This document shows, piece by piece, positions 17,701 through 24,721 of a stretch of DNA of 49,810 nt (its first letter is position 1; every line of letters starts with the position of its first letter). The DNA is taken from NCBI GenBank assembly GCA_002855745.1, contig NDWX01000012.1, positions 1-49,810 of the forward strand, given 5' to 3'. The position numbers and the translations under genes were made by a program. The stretch is from Thermofilum sp. NZ13. Its GTDB lineage: Archaea; Thermoproteota; Thermoprotei; Thermofilales; Thermofilaceae. The notes below the pieces were generated by a model. That model saw only the letters and a program-made list of their open reading frames with translations. It did not search any database and was not told the DNA's origin.

Positions 17701-18430
17701 GGCTGAGCAGGCCCTGCGCGTACCCCATCTCCTGGAGCCCGGCGTGCAGGCGCTTGAAGAACTCCGCGTCGTCGAGCAACCTGGCCTTCAGAGCCCCGCT
17801 GATGGACCTGCTCAAGTCCTCCACGTACTTTCTCATAGCCGAGACGAAGACCTCGTAAAAGGCCTCAGCTGGGAGCACGCGCCCCACTAGCTGGCTTTCG
17901 AGGGCGTCGCACAGCTTCTTTATGCCCGCGTCGCTGAGGGGGTCCTCAACGTGCGCGATTATGTGCCCGTTCAGGAGTGTGCTGAGGGCACCGGGTCTGA
18001 GGGCCTTGGCCCAGTCGTCGGGCGTCCTCTTGGTCTCCAGGCAGGCGTCCACGTCCAGCACCTTCTCGAGGTCGGAGCGCTCAATGCCCTTGAAGAGGAC
18101 TAGGAAGTCCCTGTTCGCCGTTGCGAAGAGCGGGGTCCTCTCCAGTTTGTACTCGAGCATCGCCAAGGCGGCGTAGCACGCGGCCTGAGCTATGGGCGCG
18201 GGGCCGAGGGGGTTGAGGCTTTCGCCGAGCGGCTCCTCGGCCTTCCTCTTCGTCTCTATGATGAGGACCGGGACGCCTCGCTCCTCAACGACGATGTCGG
18301 GTACTTTGCCCTGCAGCCTGCCGTCTGGCCTCGCCTGTAGCCTGCGCCCAGCGAGCGTGTACTTCTCGAAGTAGCCCCTCAGCTTCTCAAGGAGCTCGAA
18401 CGTAAATTCTACCTCCGCCTCCTTCGGCAT
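14753..18430 (-). CDS. Type IIG restriction-modification enzyme (fused nuclease and N6-adenine methyltransferase)
   Basis: 1225 aa. The N-terminal nuclease is of the PD-(D/E)xK type (PD with Asp45, then ETK at 59-61). A long helical linker leads to a gamma-class methyltransferase: SAM motif DAGCGSGTF at 495-503 and catalytic NPPY at 601-604. The C-terminal ~450 residues have the layout of a target-recognition domain (AYLNSTFVWLWLEQN is a typical conserved stretch). Both activities on one chain are diagnostic of type IIG/IIL enzymes, which cut and methylate without a separate R subunit. The recognition sequence cannot be read from sequence alone. All key residues are present, so it is likely active. 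A divergent EVE-domain gene follows its promoter side. Confidence 0.88.
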   Translation of the reverse strand: MPKEAEVEFTFELLEKLRGYFEKYTLAGRRLQARPDGRLQGKVPDIVVEERGVPVLIIETKRKAEEPLGESLNPLGPAPIAQAACYAALAMLEYKLERTPLFATANRDFLVLFKGIERSDLEKVLDVDACLETKRTPDDWAKALRPGALSTLLNGHIIAHVEDPLSDAGIKKLCDALESQLVGRVLPAEAFYEVFVSAMRKYVEDLSRSISGALKARLLDDAEFFKRLHAGLQEMGYAQGLLSRGILSLVLPPSLRERQREAIREILEGALRRRLAEDGDAFRALRAVSGMTLLELYEEAGRVEQARRLGMQTVELLKATRVRGILSFENLARMMAYALANKVLAYKVLELHYGDVIPPLRPVGIGASVTIGGKEHTVEKPDDLVELLNSTFKQASSELEEKLGMKDFSPLFNAGPFDEVVLGGLEAVEKVNKIIELVDGLKPELRHLPGVIGYVFEGLLPPGERHQLGEFYTPPAVARLIARWAIRSGEDKVLDAGCGSGTFLIEAYKRLLLLKYGKDYSAGQYPSCTERFNEHQGVLDQLYGVDVNAFATQLTGVHLMLMEPRCPISRLNLETRDFFSLKRSSLGELRLPDHFEAVVGNPPYTRWVEIPGTTQDLILRELGDELDAYDLRADTARGREPGIYVYWVMHACKNLLTRGGRLGLIISNAWLQTDYGVGFGRFLLDNFRVRALIDLSFRLFEATISTVILLAEKEPDGEARDNNVITFVRIPPRLKGGEELDPLKAGKLLDEVLRCVEDAIGSDGSLDARALTRCAEEYGVQFTQIRQGDVPKDKKWISLFFTGVEELLSKLEKHQLVTALGEWFEPSYGNALYLCLASWGIVRGVRNLGAKEFFYFSTEKIDEWESRAPGFNAAAEPYLAPAITRSQNVPTFTFTRADWESLRDCGSDAYIFVCHEAVGKLPPQVREYIRWGETECRTKIRGTRGGGEVCSEAEACRARAGNPKVFKGWYDLGGYLPTPLMAVRQPRYHPRFFYVDFPVVTYDAIIALIPKVKVKAGYLTVDPSDFIKERPYLSSAIAPRDVELGETELKALLAYLNSTFVWLWLEQNARYVPKGPLGLEVNVLRRMPVLNVKGLDRADVEALAKAFDSLEEAARTALVGAQAEEEEEGDPCRSKGKRKSALEAVAMLKPHFQEIDRLVAGILGLGVDAEQLWDYAWEMMERRVKGARGPARPGAEVSLDIGRQRGDRRRSPSGGSADMPLDKWL

Positions 18431-18637
18431 ACGAGCACGACCTCACACCTCTACCGAGGAGGAGTTATTTTAACCTAACTGATATTTACCCCCCTTGTTT
18501 CCAAATTCCATAACCCTGCAGGCACCGAGGCTCGGAGCTAAGGGGGATTGGGAGCCCCCACGCCGCTCGGCGACGGGGTGCGGGAAGCACCACGAGTAGT
18601 TTCCCCGTAATGTCCTCCATTTAAACCACGTAAAGGA

Positions 18638-18645
18638 CATATACT
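18638..18645 (+). promoter_or_regulatory. TATA box for the EVE gene
   Basis: CATATACTTT element around 18636-18645, ~26 bp before the GTG/TTG starts at 18662-18668. Confidence 0.5.
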
Positions 18646-18667
18646 TTGGAGATTAGGGATATTGAGT

Positions 18668-19027
18668 GTGGCTTACTGGGTTCTTTCGGGTAGCTATGAG
18701 AACTGGCAGCTGGGCTTGAGGCTGGGGGTGTGGGGCGTCAGGGAAAGGGCGAGGCCCCTCTGGGAGAAGGTCCAGCCCGGCGACACTGCAGTGTTCTACG
18801 CGGTGGGGAGGGGCGTGCTGGGCTACGGCACGGTCAGGGAGAAGTTCGAGAGCGCCGAGCCCCTCTGGCCCGAGGAGCTCAAGGCCGGTGCCGTCATTTG
18901 GCCGCTGAGGCTCAGGATCCAGGTCGCGGAGACCTTCCAGCCGCCCAAGCCTAGGCCAAAGGGCATGCTAGTAGCCTTCCCCATAAACAAGCTGAGCGAG
19001 GGGGTGTTCAGGGAGCTCGCGCGGTGA
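18668..19027 (+). CDS. EVE-domain protein (PUA-like, modified-base reader)
   Basis: 119 aa from GTG 18668 (TTG 18662 possible). Starts with the hallmark strand YWVLSGSYENW. Then come the LWEKVQPGDTAVFYAVG loop, a GYGTV strand and a late WPLRLRIQV strand. EVE domains are PUA-like folds that bind modified nucleotides in DNA or RNA and are often linked to restriction (McrB-EVE) or RNA modification. Here it stands alone, divergent from a type IIG restriction-modification gene. It may sense methylated or hypermodified bases as part of the same defence region (inference). Length and fold are complete. Confidence 0.8.
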   Translation: MAYWVLSGSYENWQLGLRLGVWGVRERARPLWEKVQPGDTAVFYAVGRGVLGYGTVREKFESAEPLWPEELKAGAVIWPLRLRIQVAETFQPPKPRPKGMLVAFPINKLSEGVFRELAR

Positions 19028-19037
19028 CACATGGAGC

Positions 19038-19128
19038 GGCGTGGAGGCTAGGCTCAAGACCCCCTGCAGGCGAGCTTGGGCTGAAGCGGGAGAAGCTCAG
19101 CCCAGGGTAGCGCGAGGCTGCCCGAGAG
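19038..19128 (+). repeat. Fragment of a duplicated segment (copy 1)
   Basis: About 90 bp nearly identical to 20631-20735, there part of an open frame. This copy has an extra C in a C run (frameshift) and is fused directly to the winged-helix remnant at 19126-19212. Confidence 0.7.
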
Positions 19129-19212
19129 TCTCCAAAGCGTCGCCGTCAAGCCGGTCAGCTCGAGCCACCTGGCGACGCAACCCCAGACCTCGGCGCCAAC
19201 CTTGACAATCAC
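19126..19212 (-). pseudogene. Family A winged-helix gene, 5' fragment (A1)
   Basis: From GTG 19212 it reads as a family A start (VKVGAEVWGCVARWLELTGL), with the family's TATA element at 19230-19240. Homology stops after ~28 codons where unrelated DNA (the 19038-19128 repeat) begins. Compare intact family members at 23400-23726 and 33539-33874. Confidence 0.7.
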
Positions 19213-19362
19213 AGCTAAACGCGAGAGGGGGGCTATAAGCGTTCACACAGGCTGTACTCGCGTTACAAGCGCTACAGAGTATCAAGTAACCCTCCTTCCT
19301 TCTCCTCCTCCTCTTTTGCGGCTGATTCAAGGAGGGGGTGTTAAACTCTATAAAAAATTCCG

Positions 19363-19402
19363 TATGTAGCAATGCTACTTTTTAGCTTTTCCCTAGTTTC
19401 TT
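19363..19402 (+). repeat. E element, truncated (E1)
   Basis: Begins with the palindrome GTAGCAATGCTAC, then TTTTTAGCTTTTCCCT and TTCTTCCCGT. This matches the heads of the E elements at 23835-23901 and 33156-33252. It points away from the A1 remnant, so this locus has been rearranged. Confidence 0.6.
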
Positions 19403-19467
19403 CCCGTACCCGCCCCGTGCCTTCCGCTAACACCCCGCGGGCGCTGATGCATAGAGGAAGTATTGTG

Positions 19468-20100
19468 CTATGTGTTTTCCCAAAGCTTGCCGAGTCTACT
19501 TCCTATGATTAAACTTACACCTACTATAATCAATAGTATCCCAGGAATCGCTAGGAATCCCAATGAGCGTGGCGTCATTTCAGGTTCGTATGTAGTTGTA
19601 TTAGTTGGGACAAGCGTGTATGTTGGATATTCTGCCGTAATCTTCGTATAGACTGTTTTGGATGTGATCGTGGAGAATGTGTTATCATAGACAAAGCAGA
19701 TCCTTTGATTAGCCGGCGGTGTCCATGCAATTGAAGTATCGACAACTCTGTTTCTCGAAGGAACCGTGTAGTAGTGGTACGACTCACCCAGCTTAAAGTG
19801 GTCCCACTCATCTTCATCCATAGCCCAGAAATTTATATCTCTATTACCACCTGAAACGACCTTTATTGTTATCGTCAACGTTGTTCCACTGGGAAAGCTC
19901 CCGCAATAAGCTGCAGCGCGACCGGGAGACACTGTGAAAGTCTCCTCAAGCCAAACCTTGCTAACAATTGTATATTTAGGTTCATAAACGGTTTTCGTCT
20001 TAGGATTATAGCTAACAACGGGTACGGGTACAAACGATGCTGTAAATACACCTATACCTAAAACAAGGAGTACAAGACCTATAACGCTCAACTTCGCCAT
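19468..20100 (-). CDS. Membrane-anchored protein with GOLD/emp24-like beta domain
   Basis: 210 aa. An N-terminal hydrophobic helix (LSVIGLVLLVLGIGVFTASF) and a C-terminal helix (~180-203, FLAIPGILLIIVGVSLIIGS) bracket an extracellular beta domain. The domain contains INFWAMDEDEW and, near its end, FVYDNTFSTITSKTVY. That last strand closely follows the GOLD-domain consensus (F-D-N-x-[FY]-S-x-x-x-[SR]-K-x-[LV]-x-[YF]), known from p24/emp24 and SEC14-like proteins. The gene is AT-rich relative to its neighbours. Its partner downstream of its promoter side is the 67-aa membrane protein. Role unknown; binding of a hydrophobic or protein ligand at the cell surface is inference. Confidence 0.6.
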   Translation of the reverse strand: MAKLSVIGLVLLVLGIGVFTASFVPVPVVSYNPKTKTVYEPKYTIVSKVWLEETFTVSPGRAAAYCGSFPSGTTLTITIKVVSGGNRDINFWAMDEDEWDHFKLGESYHYYTVPSRNRVVDTSIAWTPPANQRICFVYDNTFSTITSKTVYTKITAEYPTYTLVPTNTTTYEPEMTPRSLGFLAIPGILLIIVGVSLIIGSRLGKLWENT

Positions 20101-20157
20101 CTCTGTACCTAGATTTAACTTCCTGAATAATATTAAAATTTTAGGCTATAAGTTTGC

Positions 20158-20361
20158 TCAGTGGCGCTCCTCCTTTGCCAGTAACTTCTTTATCAACAAG
20201 AATACAACGAGAATTAATATAAGAACAATGAGAAAATAAGGAATGAGGAGTAAAAGCTCGGTGGGCCCGATGTTAAACTGCAACGGTACAATTCTCTCGC
20301 CAGTCGCTACTCCAAGTAACAGTGCTGGTAAAAGCCAAATTACCATAATCTTGTGTTCCAA
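20158..20361 (-). CDS. Small two-helix membrane protein
   Basis: 67 aa with an N-terminal signal-like helix (IMVIWLLPALLLGVA) and a second helix at ~32-58 (LLLLIPYFLIVLILILVVFL) ending in a basic-acidic tail (KKLLAKEERH). Same strand and AT-rich composition as the GOLD-like gene just downstream, so probably one operon. No family recognised. Confidence 0.5.
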   Translation of the reverse strand: MEHKIMVIWLLPALLLGVATGERIVPLQFNIGPTELLLLIPYFLIVLILILVVFLLIKKLLAKEERH

Positions 20362-20387
20362 CCTTCACTTTATAAATCTTCCTACAA

Positions 20388-20816
20388 TATTCTTTCGTAG
20401 CTAGGCACGCGGCGGAGCTCAAGGGGTCACCCGAGGCGCTGGACGTGCTCGTCGCAACCCTACAGGCCTTCGCCAACGTGTCTAACCCGAAGATCGCGCA
20501 GGCTATGCTGCTCCTCCTCTGGAGCTACCTGCATAACCCAGACTCCGACTTTAAGTGGGAGCAGTTCCTCGAAGTGCCGGGCACCGTCTCGCTCACCATC
20601 GGCTCGGGGAAGCGGGTGGCTACGGAGGTGTGGGGCAGCGTGGAGGCTAGGCTCAAGACCCCTGCAGGCGAGCTTGGGCTGAAGCGGGAAAGGGTCAGCC
20701 CGGGGGTAGCGCGAGGCTGCCCGGGAGCCTCCATGCCGGCCACGGGCGGCCCGAAAGGCCCGCAGAGAAGAGGTGTGGCTGTAGGAGCACTGGAGGCATG
20801 CATCCACGCGCGCTGA
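20388..20816 (+). pseudogene. Truncated gene fragment carrying the 19038-19128 duplicate
   Basis: The frame is open from ~20388 but its beginning abuts the promoter region of the 67-aa gene without a start of its own. The translated part (for example EALDVLVATLQAFANVSN and LLLLWSYLHN) is a plausible helical protein, GC-rich unlike its AT-rich flanks. From 20631 it matches 19038-19128, then runs into Gly/Pro/Arg-rich non-protein-like sequence. Parent family not recognised; likely the 3' part of a lost gene. Confidence 0.5.
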
Positions 20817-20879
20817 GCCGGCTACGAGAGGCGCCGGGGGGCCTAGGCGCCGGGCTGGGGTGCAGGCCGGGTGAGCCTC

Positions 20880-21142
20880 CTAACGGGAGCAGGTGGTCCA
20901 GTTACCCCTCTCACTTCCTCCAGGGGTAGATTTCACTCCATCTGGGGCTCCATTGGGATATTTCATAGTCAGCATCTTTTTCAACTCCACCTATGCAGGA
21001 CATCAACCCCTACTCCATTGCCGTGTCCTATCGCTATTCTCCCCAGCTCTTATTGATACAGCAATCTATCTATTACATCTCGCGGCATAAGGTCATGCGA
21101 GCTATCAATGCTGCAATAGAGACTATGGAGGTAGTGGAATAG
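20880..21142 (+). pseudogene. Frameshifted gene fragment, unknown family
   Basis: An open stretch (GAPLGYFIVSIFFNSTYAGH) continues in another frame from ~21010 (NPYSIAVSYRYSPQ... ending AINAAIETMEVVE). Joining the two gives a protein-like C-terminus, so one frameshift near 21010 is likely. No start is visible. Parent unknown. Confidence 0.4.
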
Positions 21143-21202
21143 GAGATGTGTTTCCGCTGGCACTGTATATTCTTCTGCTGCGCCTATCTATCTTTGCGTG
21201 GG

Positions 21203-22324
21203 TTAACTTTTGTAGTATACATATACGGTTAAATCTGGTAAATATATATCACAGGAAGGGACTTTATCTTTAATCACTGCTGGTTTTCTAGTTGAAAGGA
21301 AGTTTAACGTGTATGTTTTATCGTTTAGCAGAAGCTCGTCTGGAGACCTTTGGTAAAGGAGGGAAATATCTGAAGGTAGAATGATAAAAGAAGGCTCGCC
21401 ATGAACCCAATATGCTCTATCTGTATTTAAAGGATAGGCTGTATCTGAAATAAATTGGGGTAAACCTACGGAATAGGCATTTAAAATTGATTGATCGTTT
21501 CTCTGCTCGTCTGGCTTTGGCCTTTCATAAACTGGACCAAGTACACGATCTGACAAAGATTTTCCATATATGTAAAGATTTATCTTCGCTATATTGCTTC
21601 CCTTATCAAGCAAAAGATTTATATCTTCCTCCGCTTCTGCTTGAGTATTGGGAAAATAGTCCCATAGAAGTATATGAACATAATTTCTTATCCACTCTTT
21701 AGCAGACCACCCGTAAGCTAAGGGCTTATCAGGATTTTTTATTACATCTACAACACTATTATGTCCTTGGTCAAAATAGTCTAGGTTATCCGTTGCAATT
21801 TTCAAAGCTATTTCTGGTCTATAGACTTTAAAAGTTGGGGAGGAGGGCCCGTTGGTATGAGGCATAAAATCTGGATATTTCTCCCATCCAAGCACAGACT
21901 CTTGCCAAACATTGTAAAATAGGCTTTGAGGTAAAACTTTTTGCCTCATCCAATTGTCAGCTATCACATATTTATTTGGATGGTCGCTTGGTATTAAAGC
22001 TAATAATTCTTCTGGCTTTAATCCTAAAACCATTTTTCCACTTCTTGTGTAGTTTGCCAAAGTTGAAAAATCTTTATTTACTATCTCCCTCAACCTATAT
22101 TTTGTCCCGTTAACAGTTAGGTATTGACTATAATCTATTCCTAACCATTTTGCTATTGCTGAAGCCTGCTTAGTTAAAGCCCAAGCAGCATAAGGAAACT
22201 CTTTTGAATCATTCAAGTTATCATTAACAACGTAGACGAGGATTGGTGTTTCCCCGTAAACTATAGGCTGTTGTTTGCTCAAGCCGGTAACTACTATTGG
22301 ATTGCCCTCTGTAAGGTTTAACAC
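21203..22324 (-). CDS. Secreted-type protein, AT-rich; downstream half of a gene split by an in-frame stop
   Basis: 373 aa counted from the GTG at 22324. The frame is the same as that of the 319-aa protein upstream and is separated from it only by a TAA (22352-22354) and nine sense codons. It has no signal peptide or membrane helix of its own, although its composition (Asn, Tyr, sequons such as NGTKY and NYTRS) is that of an extracellular protein. Hence it is best read as the C-terminal part of a ~700-aa surface protein. Either it is a pseudogene half or it re-initiates at GTG 22324. No domain recognised. Confidence 0.55.
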   Translation of the reverse strand: MLNLTEGNPIVVTGLSKQQPIVYGETPILVYVVNDNLNDSKEFPYAAWALTKQASAIAKWLGIDYSQYLTVNGTKYRLREIVNKDFSTLANYTRSGKMVLGLKPEELLALIPSDHPNKYVIADNWMRQKVLPQSLFYNVWQESVLGWEKYPDFMPHTNGPSSPTFKVYRPEIALKIATDNLDYFDQGHNSVVDVIKNPDKPLAYGWSAKEWIRNYVHILLWDYFPNTQAEAEEDINLLLDKGSNIAKINLYIYGKSLSDRVLGPVYERPKPDEQRNDQSILNAYSVGLPQFISDTAYPLNTDRAYWVHGEPSFIILPSDISLLYQRSPDELLLNDKTYTLNFLSTRKPAVIKDKVPSCDIYLPDLTVYVYYKS

Positions 22325-22351
22325 GTTCCAAAGAGCCGGACGGCCAAAAGC

Positions 22352-23311
22352 TTATACAGGGTTTCCTTCAACGACTGTTAAGTCTTTTAAATAGTTTAAG
22401 CTTGTGTCAGTTAAGCTTTTTTCATTCAAATCATACAAAACTTTAGAAAGCTGCAGTAAAGTTATAACTTTATCCGCTACACTAGGATCGCTGTAAACTT
22501 TCTGCTTTGCTGCATCTAGCAAGGTAGCATTTCCGACGTATAAGTGAAGCATCGCCAGTACGCCGAGCTTGTTAACAGGATAGGATTTCTCTATCAGATC
22601 CTTATACTGGTTGAAAAACTGCCTCGTTTGGGAGGAAGAAAAACCGTTTTCTAAACCATAGAAGGTAAAAGCATCCTCTAAAGACCAGTTTACGGCGATG
22701 CTTGCCGAGGCCGTGTTCCCGAAGGGGTCTGTGACGTAGACCCTTGCCTGCAGGGTCTCCGGGCTGTCCCCCAGGCTCAGGTTGTAGGCGAGGAAGCCGC
22801 TCGGCAGCCTGGCCATGGAGTGGTTGTTGGCGTGAAGCTCGATCAGGGCTATAGCAATTCCCGAGGAGTCGCTCGCGTTCACAGTGACGGTTGCCAGGCC
22901 CAGCTCAGCCCTCTCCTCGACGCTCACCGAGTATATCACGGGCCTGTCGCGGAGCTCGAGGATTTTTGCCAGCAACGTGCTGCCAGTCTCGGGGTCTAGG
23001 ACGCTCACCCTGTAAGCCCCCTCCCCCCTAAGCCCAAGCCTCGCAGCCCAGCATCCGCCGGCGTACACAGCCCTCAGAGCCTGGGCGCCGCCCGCAGGCG
23101 CCTCGACGACGAGGGGGATGCAGGGTGTCGGGGTTGCGTTACGAGCGTACACCCTGAAGACGACGACACCGCTCCCCAGCTCGGCGTCGACGCCGAGAAC
23201 CTCGAGCCCCCTTCTTGGCCCCGGGAGGCGTGGTTGGGTGAGGCGGAGCGCGAGAAGCGCTAGGGCGGCGAGGAGTAGGGCTAGGGCGGGTATGAGGGCT
23301 GCGCGGCGCAA
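22352..23311 (-). CDS. Signal-anchored extracellular protein, mosaic gene (upstream half)
   Basis: 319 aa. A basic N-terminus and a long Ala/Leu helix (residues 5-25) form a signal anchor. Residues ~35-215 look like two Ig-like beta domains (VYARNATPTPCIPLVVEAP, ATVTVNASDSSGIAIA). From about residue 210 the DNA switches abruptly from GC-rich to AT-rich and the protein becomes helical (FFNQYKDLIEKSYP...). It ends at a TAA, with the frame continuing as the next entry. The composition break inside one frame indicates a recombined gene: a native GC-rich exported head on a foreign AT-rich tail. Confidence 0.6.
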   Translation of the reverse strand: MRRAALIPALALLLAALALLALRLTQPRLPGPRRGLEVLGVDAELGSGVVVFRVYARNATPTPCIPLVVEAPAGGAQALRAVYAGGCWAARLGLRGEGAYRVSVLDPETGSTLLAKILELRDRPVIYSVSVEERAELGLATVTVNASDSSGIAIALIELHANNHSMARLPSGFLAYNLSLGDSPETLQARVYVTDPFGNTASASIAVNWSLEDAFTFYGLENGFSSSQTRQFFNQYKDLIEKSYPVNKLGVLAMLHLYVGNATLLDAAKQKVYSDPSVADKVITLLQLSKVLYDLNEKSLTDTSLNYLKDLTVVEGNPV

Positions 23312-23399
23312 CCAGGAACCCGGTTAAGCCAGCGGCAAGAAGTGCTTTAAGCCTTACGCCGCCCAGCCCGCTCAGGGGCTCTGCTACGGTAGAGGGGGG

Positions 23400-23726
23400 C
23401 TAAGCCGACACGCCACCACGCCTCAGGAGCCCCGAGGCCGACTCGCCGCACGCCGCTTCCTCGACGCTGTAGCCGAGCAGCACAAGCAGTCCGCAGGCCC
23501 GCTCCGTCAGGTAGATGTACCTCACGTTGCCTACCACTGCCTCCTTCACGAAGCCAGCTGAGCGGAGCTTCTCCAGGGCGCTGGCTATATACCTCGTGTT
23601 CCTTGTGCCGAAGGCCCTGCTGAGCGGCCTCGTCTGCCTGAGCCTCCAGAGCGTTTTAGTGAGGCCGGTCAGCTCGAGCCACCTGGCTACGCTCGCCCAC
23701 ACCTCGGCGCTAACCTCGACCGTCAC
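23400..23726 (-). CDS. Family A winged-helix protein (A2)
   Basis: 108 aa from GTG 23726, which has the family TATA box (CTTATAAA at 23746-23755) ~25 bp upstream. The frame is also open upstream into a HerA-like gene, but that join is a fusion scar. Pattern: N-terminal helix (VWASVARWLELTGL), helix-turn-helix (SRAFGTRNTRYIASALEKLR), a two-strand wing (FVKEAVVGNVRYIYLTE) and a last helix (ACGLLVLLGYSVEE). This is a classic winged-helix DNA-binding fold. This copy has no frame errors. Its C-terminal Cys-Gly-Glu-Ser tail is shared by other copies. Confidence 0.6.
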   Translation of the reverse strand: MTVEVSAEVWASVARWLELTGLTKTLWRLRQTRPLSRAFGTRNTRYIASALEKLRSAGFVKEAVVGNVRYIYLTERACGLLVLLGYSVEEAACGESASGLLRRGGVSA

Positions 23727-23834
23727 AGCCAAGCGCGTGTGGGAGTTTATAAGCGTTCGCAGGTGCTGTGACCGCAGTGAGCTAAGAGCCTCAAGGGGTT
23801 GCTCGAACACCCTCCCACACCCTCCCTCCAGCCC

Positions 23835-23901
23835 GATGGAAGCGAGGGAAGACGCGGGTCGAACACGGAAGAAACAGGGAAAAGCTAAAAAGTAGCATTG
23901 C
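23835..23901 (-). repeat. E element (E2)
   Basis: Read leftward: GCAATGCTAC, TTTTTAGCTTTTTCCCT, TTCTTCC, GTGTTCGACCCGCG. About 50 bp later come GGTGTTCGAGCAAC and the A2 promoter. This is the standard head of the repeat unit. Its outer edge (~23901) is exactly where homology to HerA stops. Confidence 0.65.
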
Positions 23902-24209
23902 TGCTCTGAGAGCTGAAATACCTGCGAGAATAGATCCACAACGAACTCAGGATCATGCTTAAGAGTCTCACCTCTTTCCAGGATATTCATCGAGAAGTTC
24001 TCGCCCGGAACATAGCGTTTAAGCCCTTTGTACTCTCCGTGCCAATCCAGTATCAGCACTTTTACACCTTTTTTAAAGTACTCCTCAACCAGAACTTTCG
24101 CGGTGTTTGTCTTGCCGCTGCCCGTAGGCCCCACGATAAGAATGTGGCTCTCGGGTATCCTGAGCACAGAGGGCAAATACTTTGACAGGTTCACTTTGAG
24201 GGATTTCAC
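23901..24209 (-). pseudogene. HerA-like (DUF87) ATPase, truncated after Walker A region by a repeat
   Basis: Only ~103 N-terminal residues remain. Walker A is GPTGSGKT, followed by VLILDWHGEYKG and VVDLFSQVFQLSE, all typical of HerA/VirB4-type ATPases that pump or resect DNA. The Walker B, arginine finger and C-terminal half are absent. Homology ends at ~23901, where the E2 element begins. The open frame continues artificially through E2 into the winged-helix gene. Divergent from the RPA-like pair at 24247. A HerA-like protein without these parts cannot hydrolyse ATP normally. Confidence 0.75.
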
Positions 24210-24246
24210 GTTGAATTAAAGCTGTGAAAAATAAAAGCCGAAAAGA

Positions 24247-24684
24247 GTGCATATCGATGTGTTGCTAAACGGGTACGTCAGGGTGCTTCCTAAGGAAGTT
24301 AGCCCTGAGAACGTCGTTCGGGAAGGTCCTGTAGCTTTTTTAAAGCTGTCTCTCGGAGAGGTGGAGGTTAAGACGAGGAAGCTCTGCACAATAGGTTTTG
24401 TGACCAGTATACAGCGTGGTAGCACCTACACGGACATTACCCTCGCACTGGAGAGCGGCCAGGTAACCGTAAGGGTTTGGGACACTCAGGGGGTGGGAGA
24501 CCTCCTCGAGGGCCTTAAGAAGGACTCCAAGGTTCTCGTTTTCGGAGTTCTCAGGGAGTACAGGGAGCAGATATACATCTCGGCTGTCCTGCTAAGAGCT
24601 GTAACAGAGGAGGAAATCTCGAAGTTTAAGAGGAAGCTACTCGCGGACAGGAAAATCCTACTGAACATAGCCAAAAAACAATAA
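24247..24684 (+). CDS. OB-fold ssDNA-binding protein, RPA32-like
   Basis: 145 aa from GTG 24247. Residues ~45-115 show the five-strand OB pattern (CTIGFVTSIQRGSTYTDIT, QVTVRVWDTQG, SKVLVFGVLRE, EQIYISAVLLRAV), followed by a basic helix. The IGFVTSI...VTVRVWD arrangement is the one seen in RPA2/RPA32-type and archaeal RPA-associated proteins. The next gene encodes a separate winged helix, the domain that follows the OB fold in RPA32. The two together thus look like a split RPA32. It lies divergent from the herA-like remnant, a DNA-repair context. Members of this order often lack canonical SSB, which makes it noteworthy. Confidence 0.6.
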   Translation: MHIDVLLNGYVRVLPKEVSPENVVREGPVAFLKLSLGEVEVKTRKLCTIGFVTSIQRGSTYTDITLALESGQVTVRVWDTQGVGDLLEGLKKDSKVLVFGVLREYREQIYISAVLLRAVTEEEISKFKRKLLADRKILLNIAKKQ

Positions 24685-24721
24685 TAGCAAGTTCTCGTGA
24701 AGAGATTCAGGGTGTATCTCC

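Noticed and set aside
22340-22360. Recoding of the in-frame stop (selenocysteine or pyrrolysine)
   Set aside because: The codon is TAA, not TGA or TAG, and no insertion element is visible. A nonsense mutation or gene boundary is simpler.
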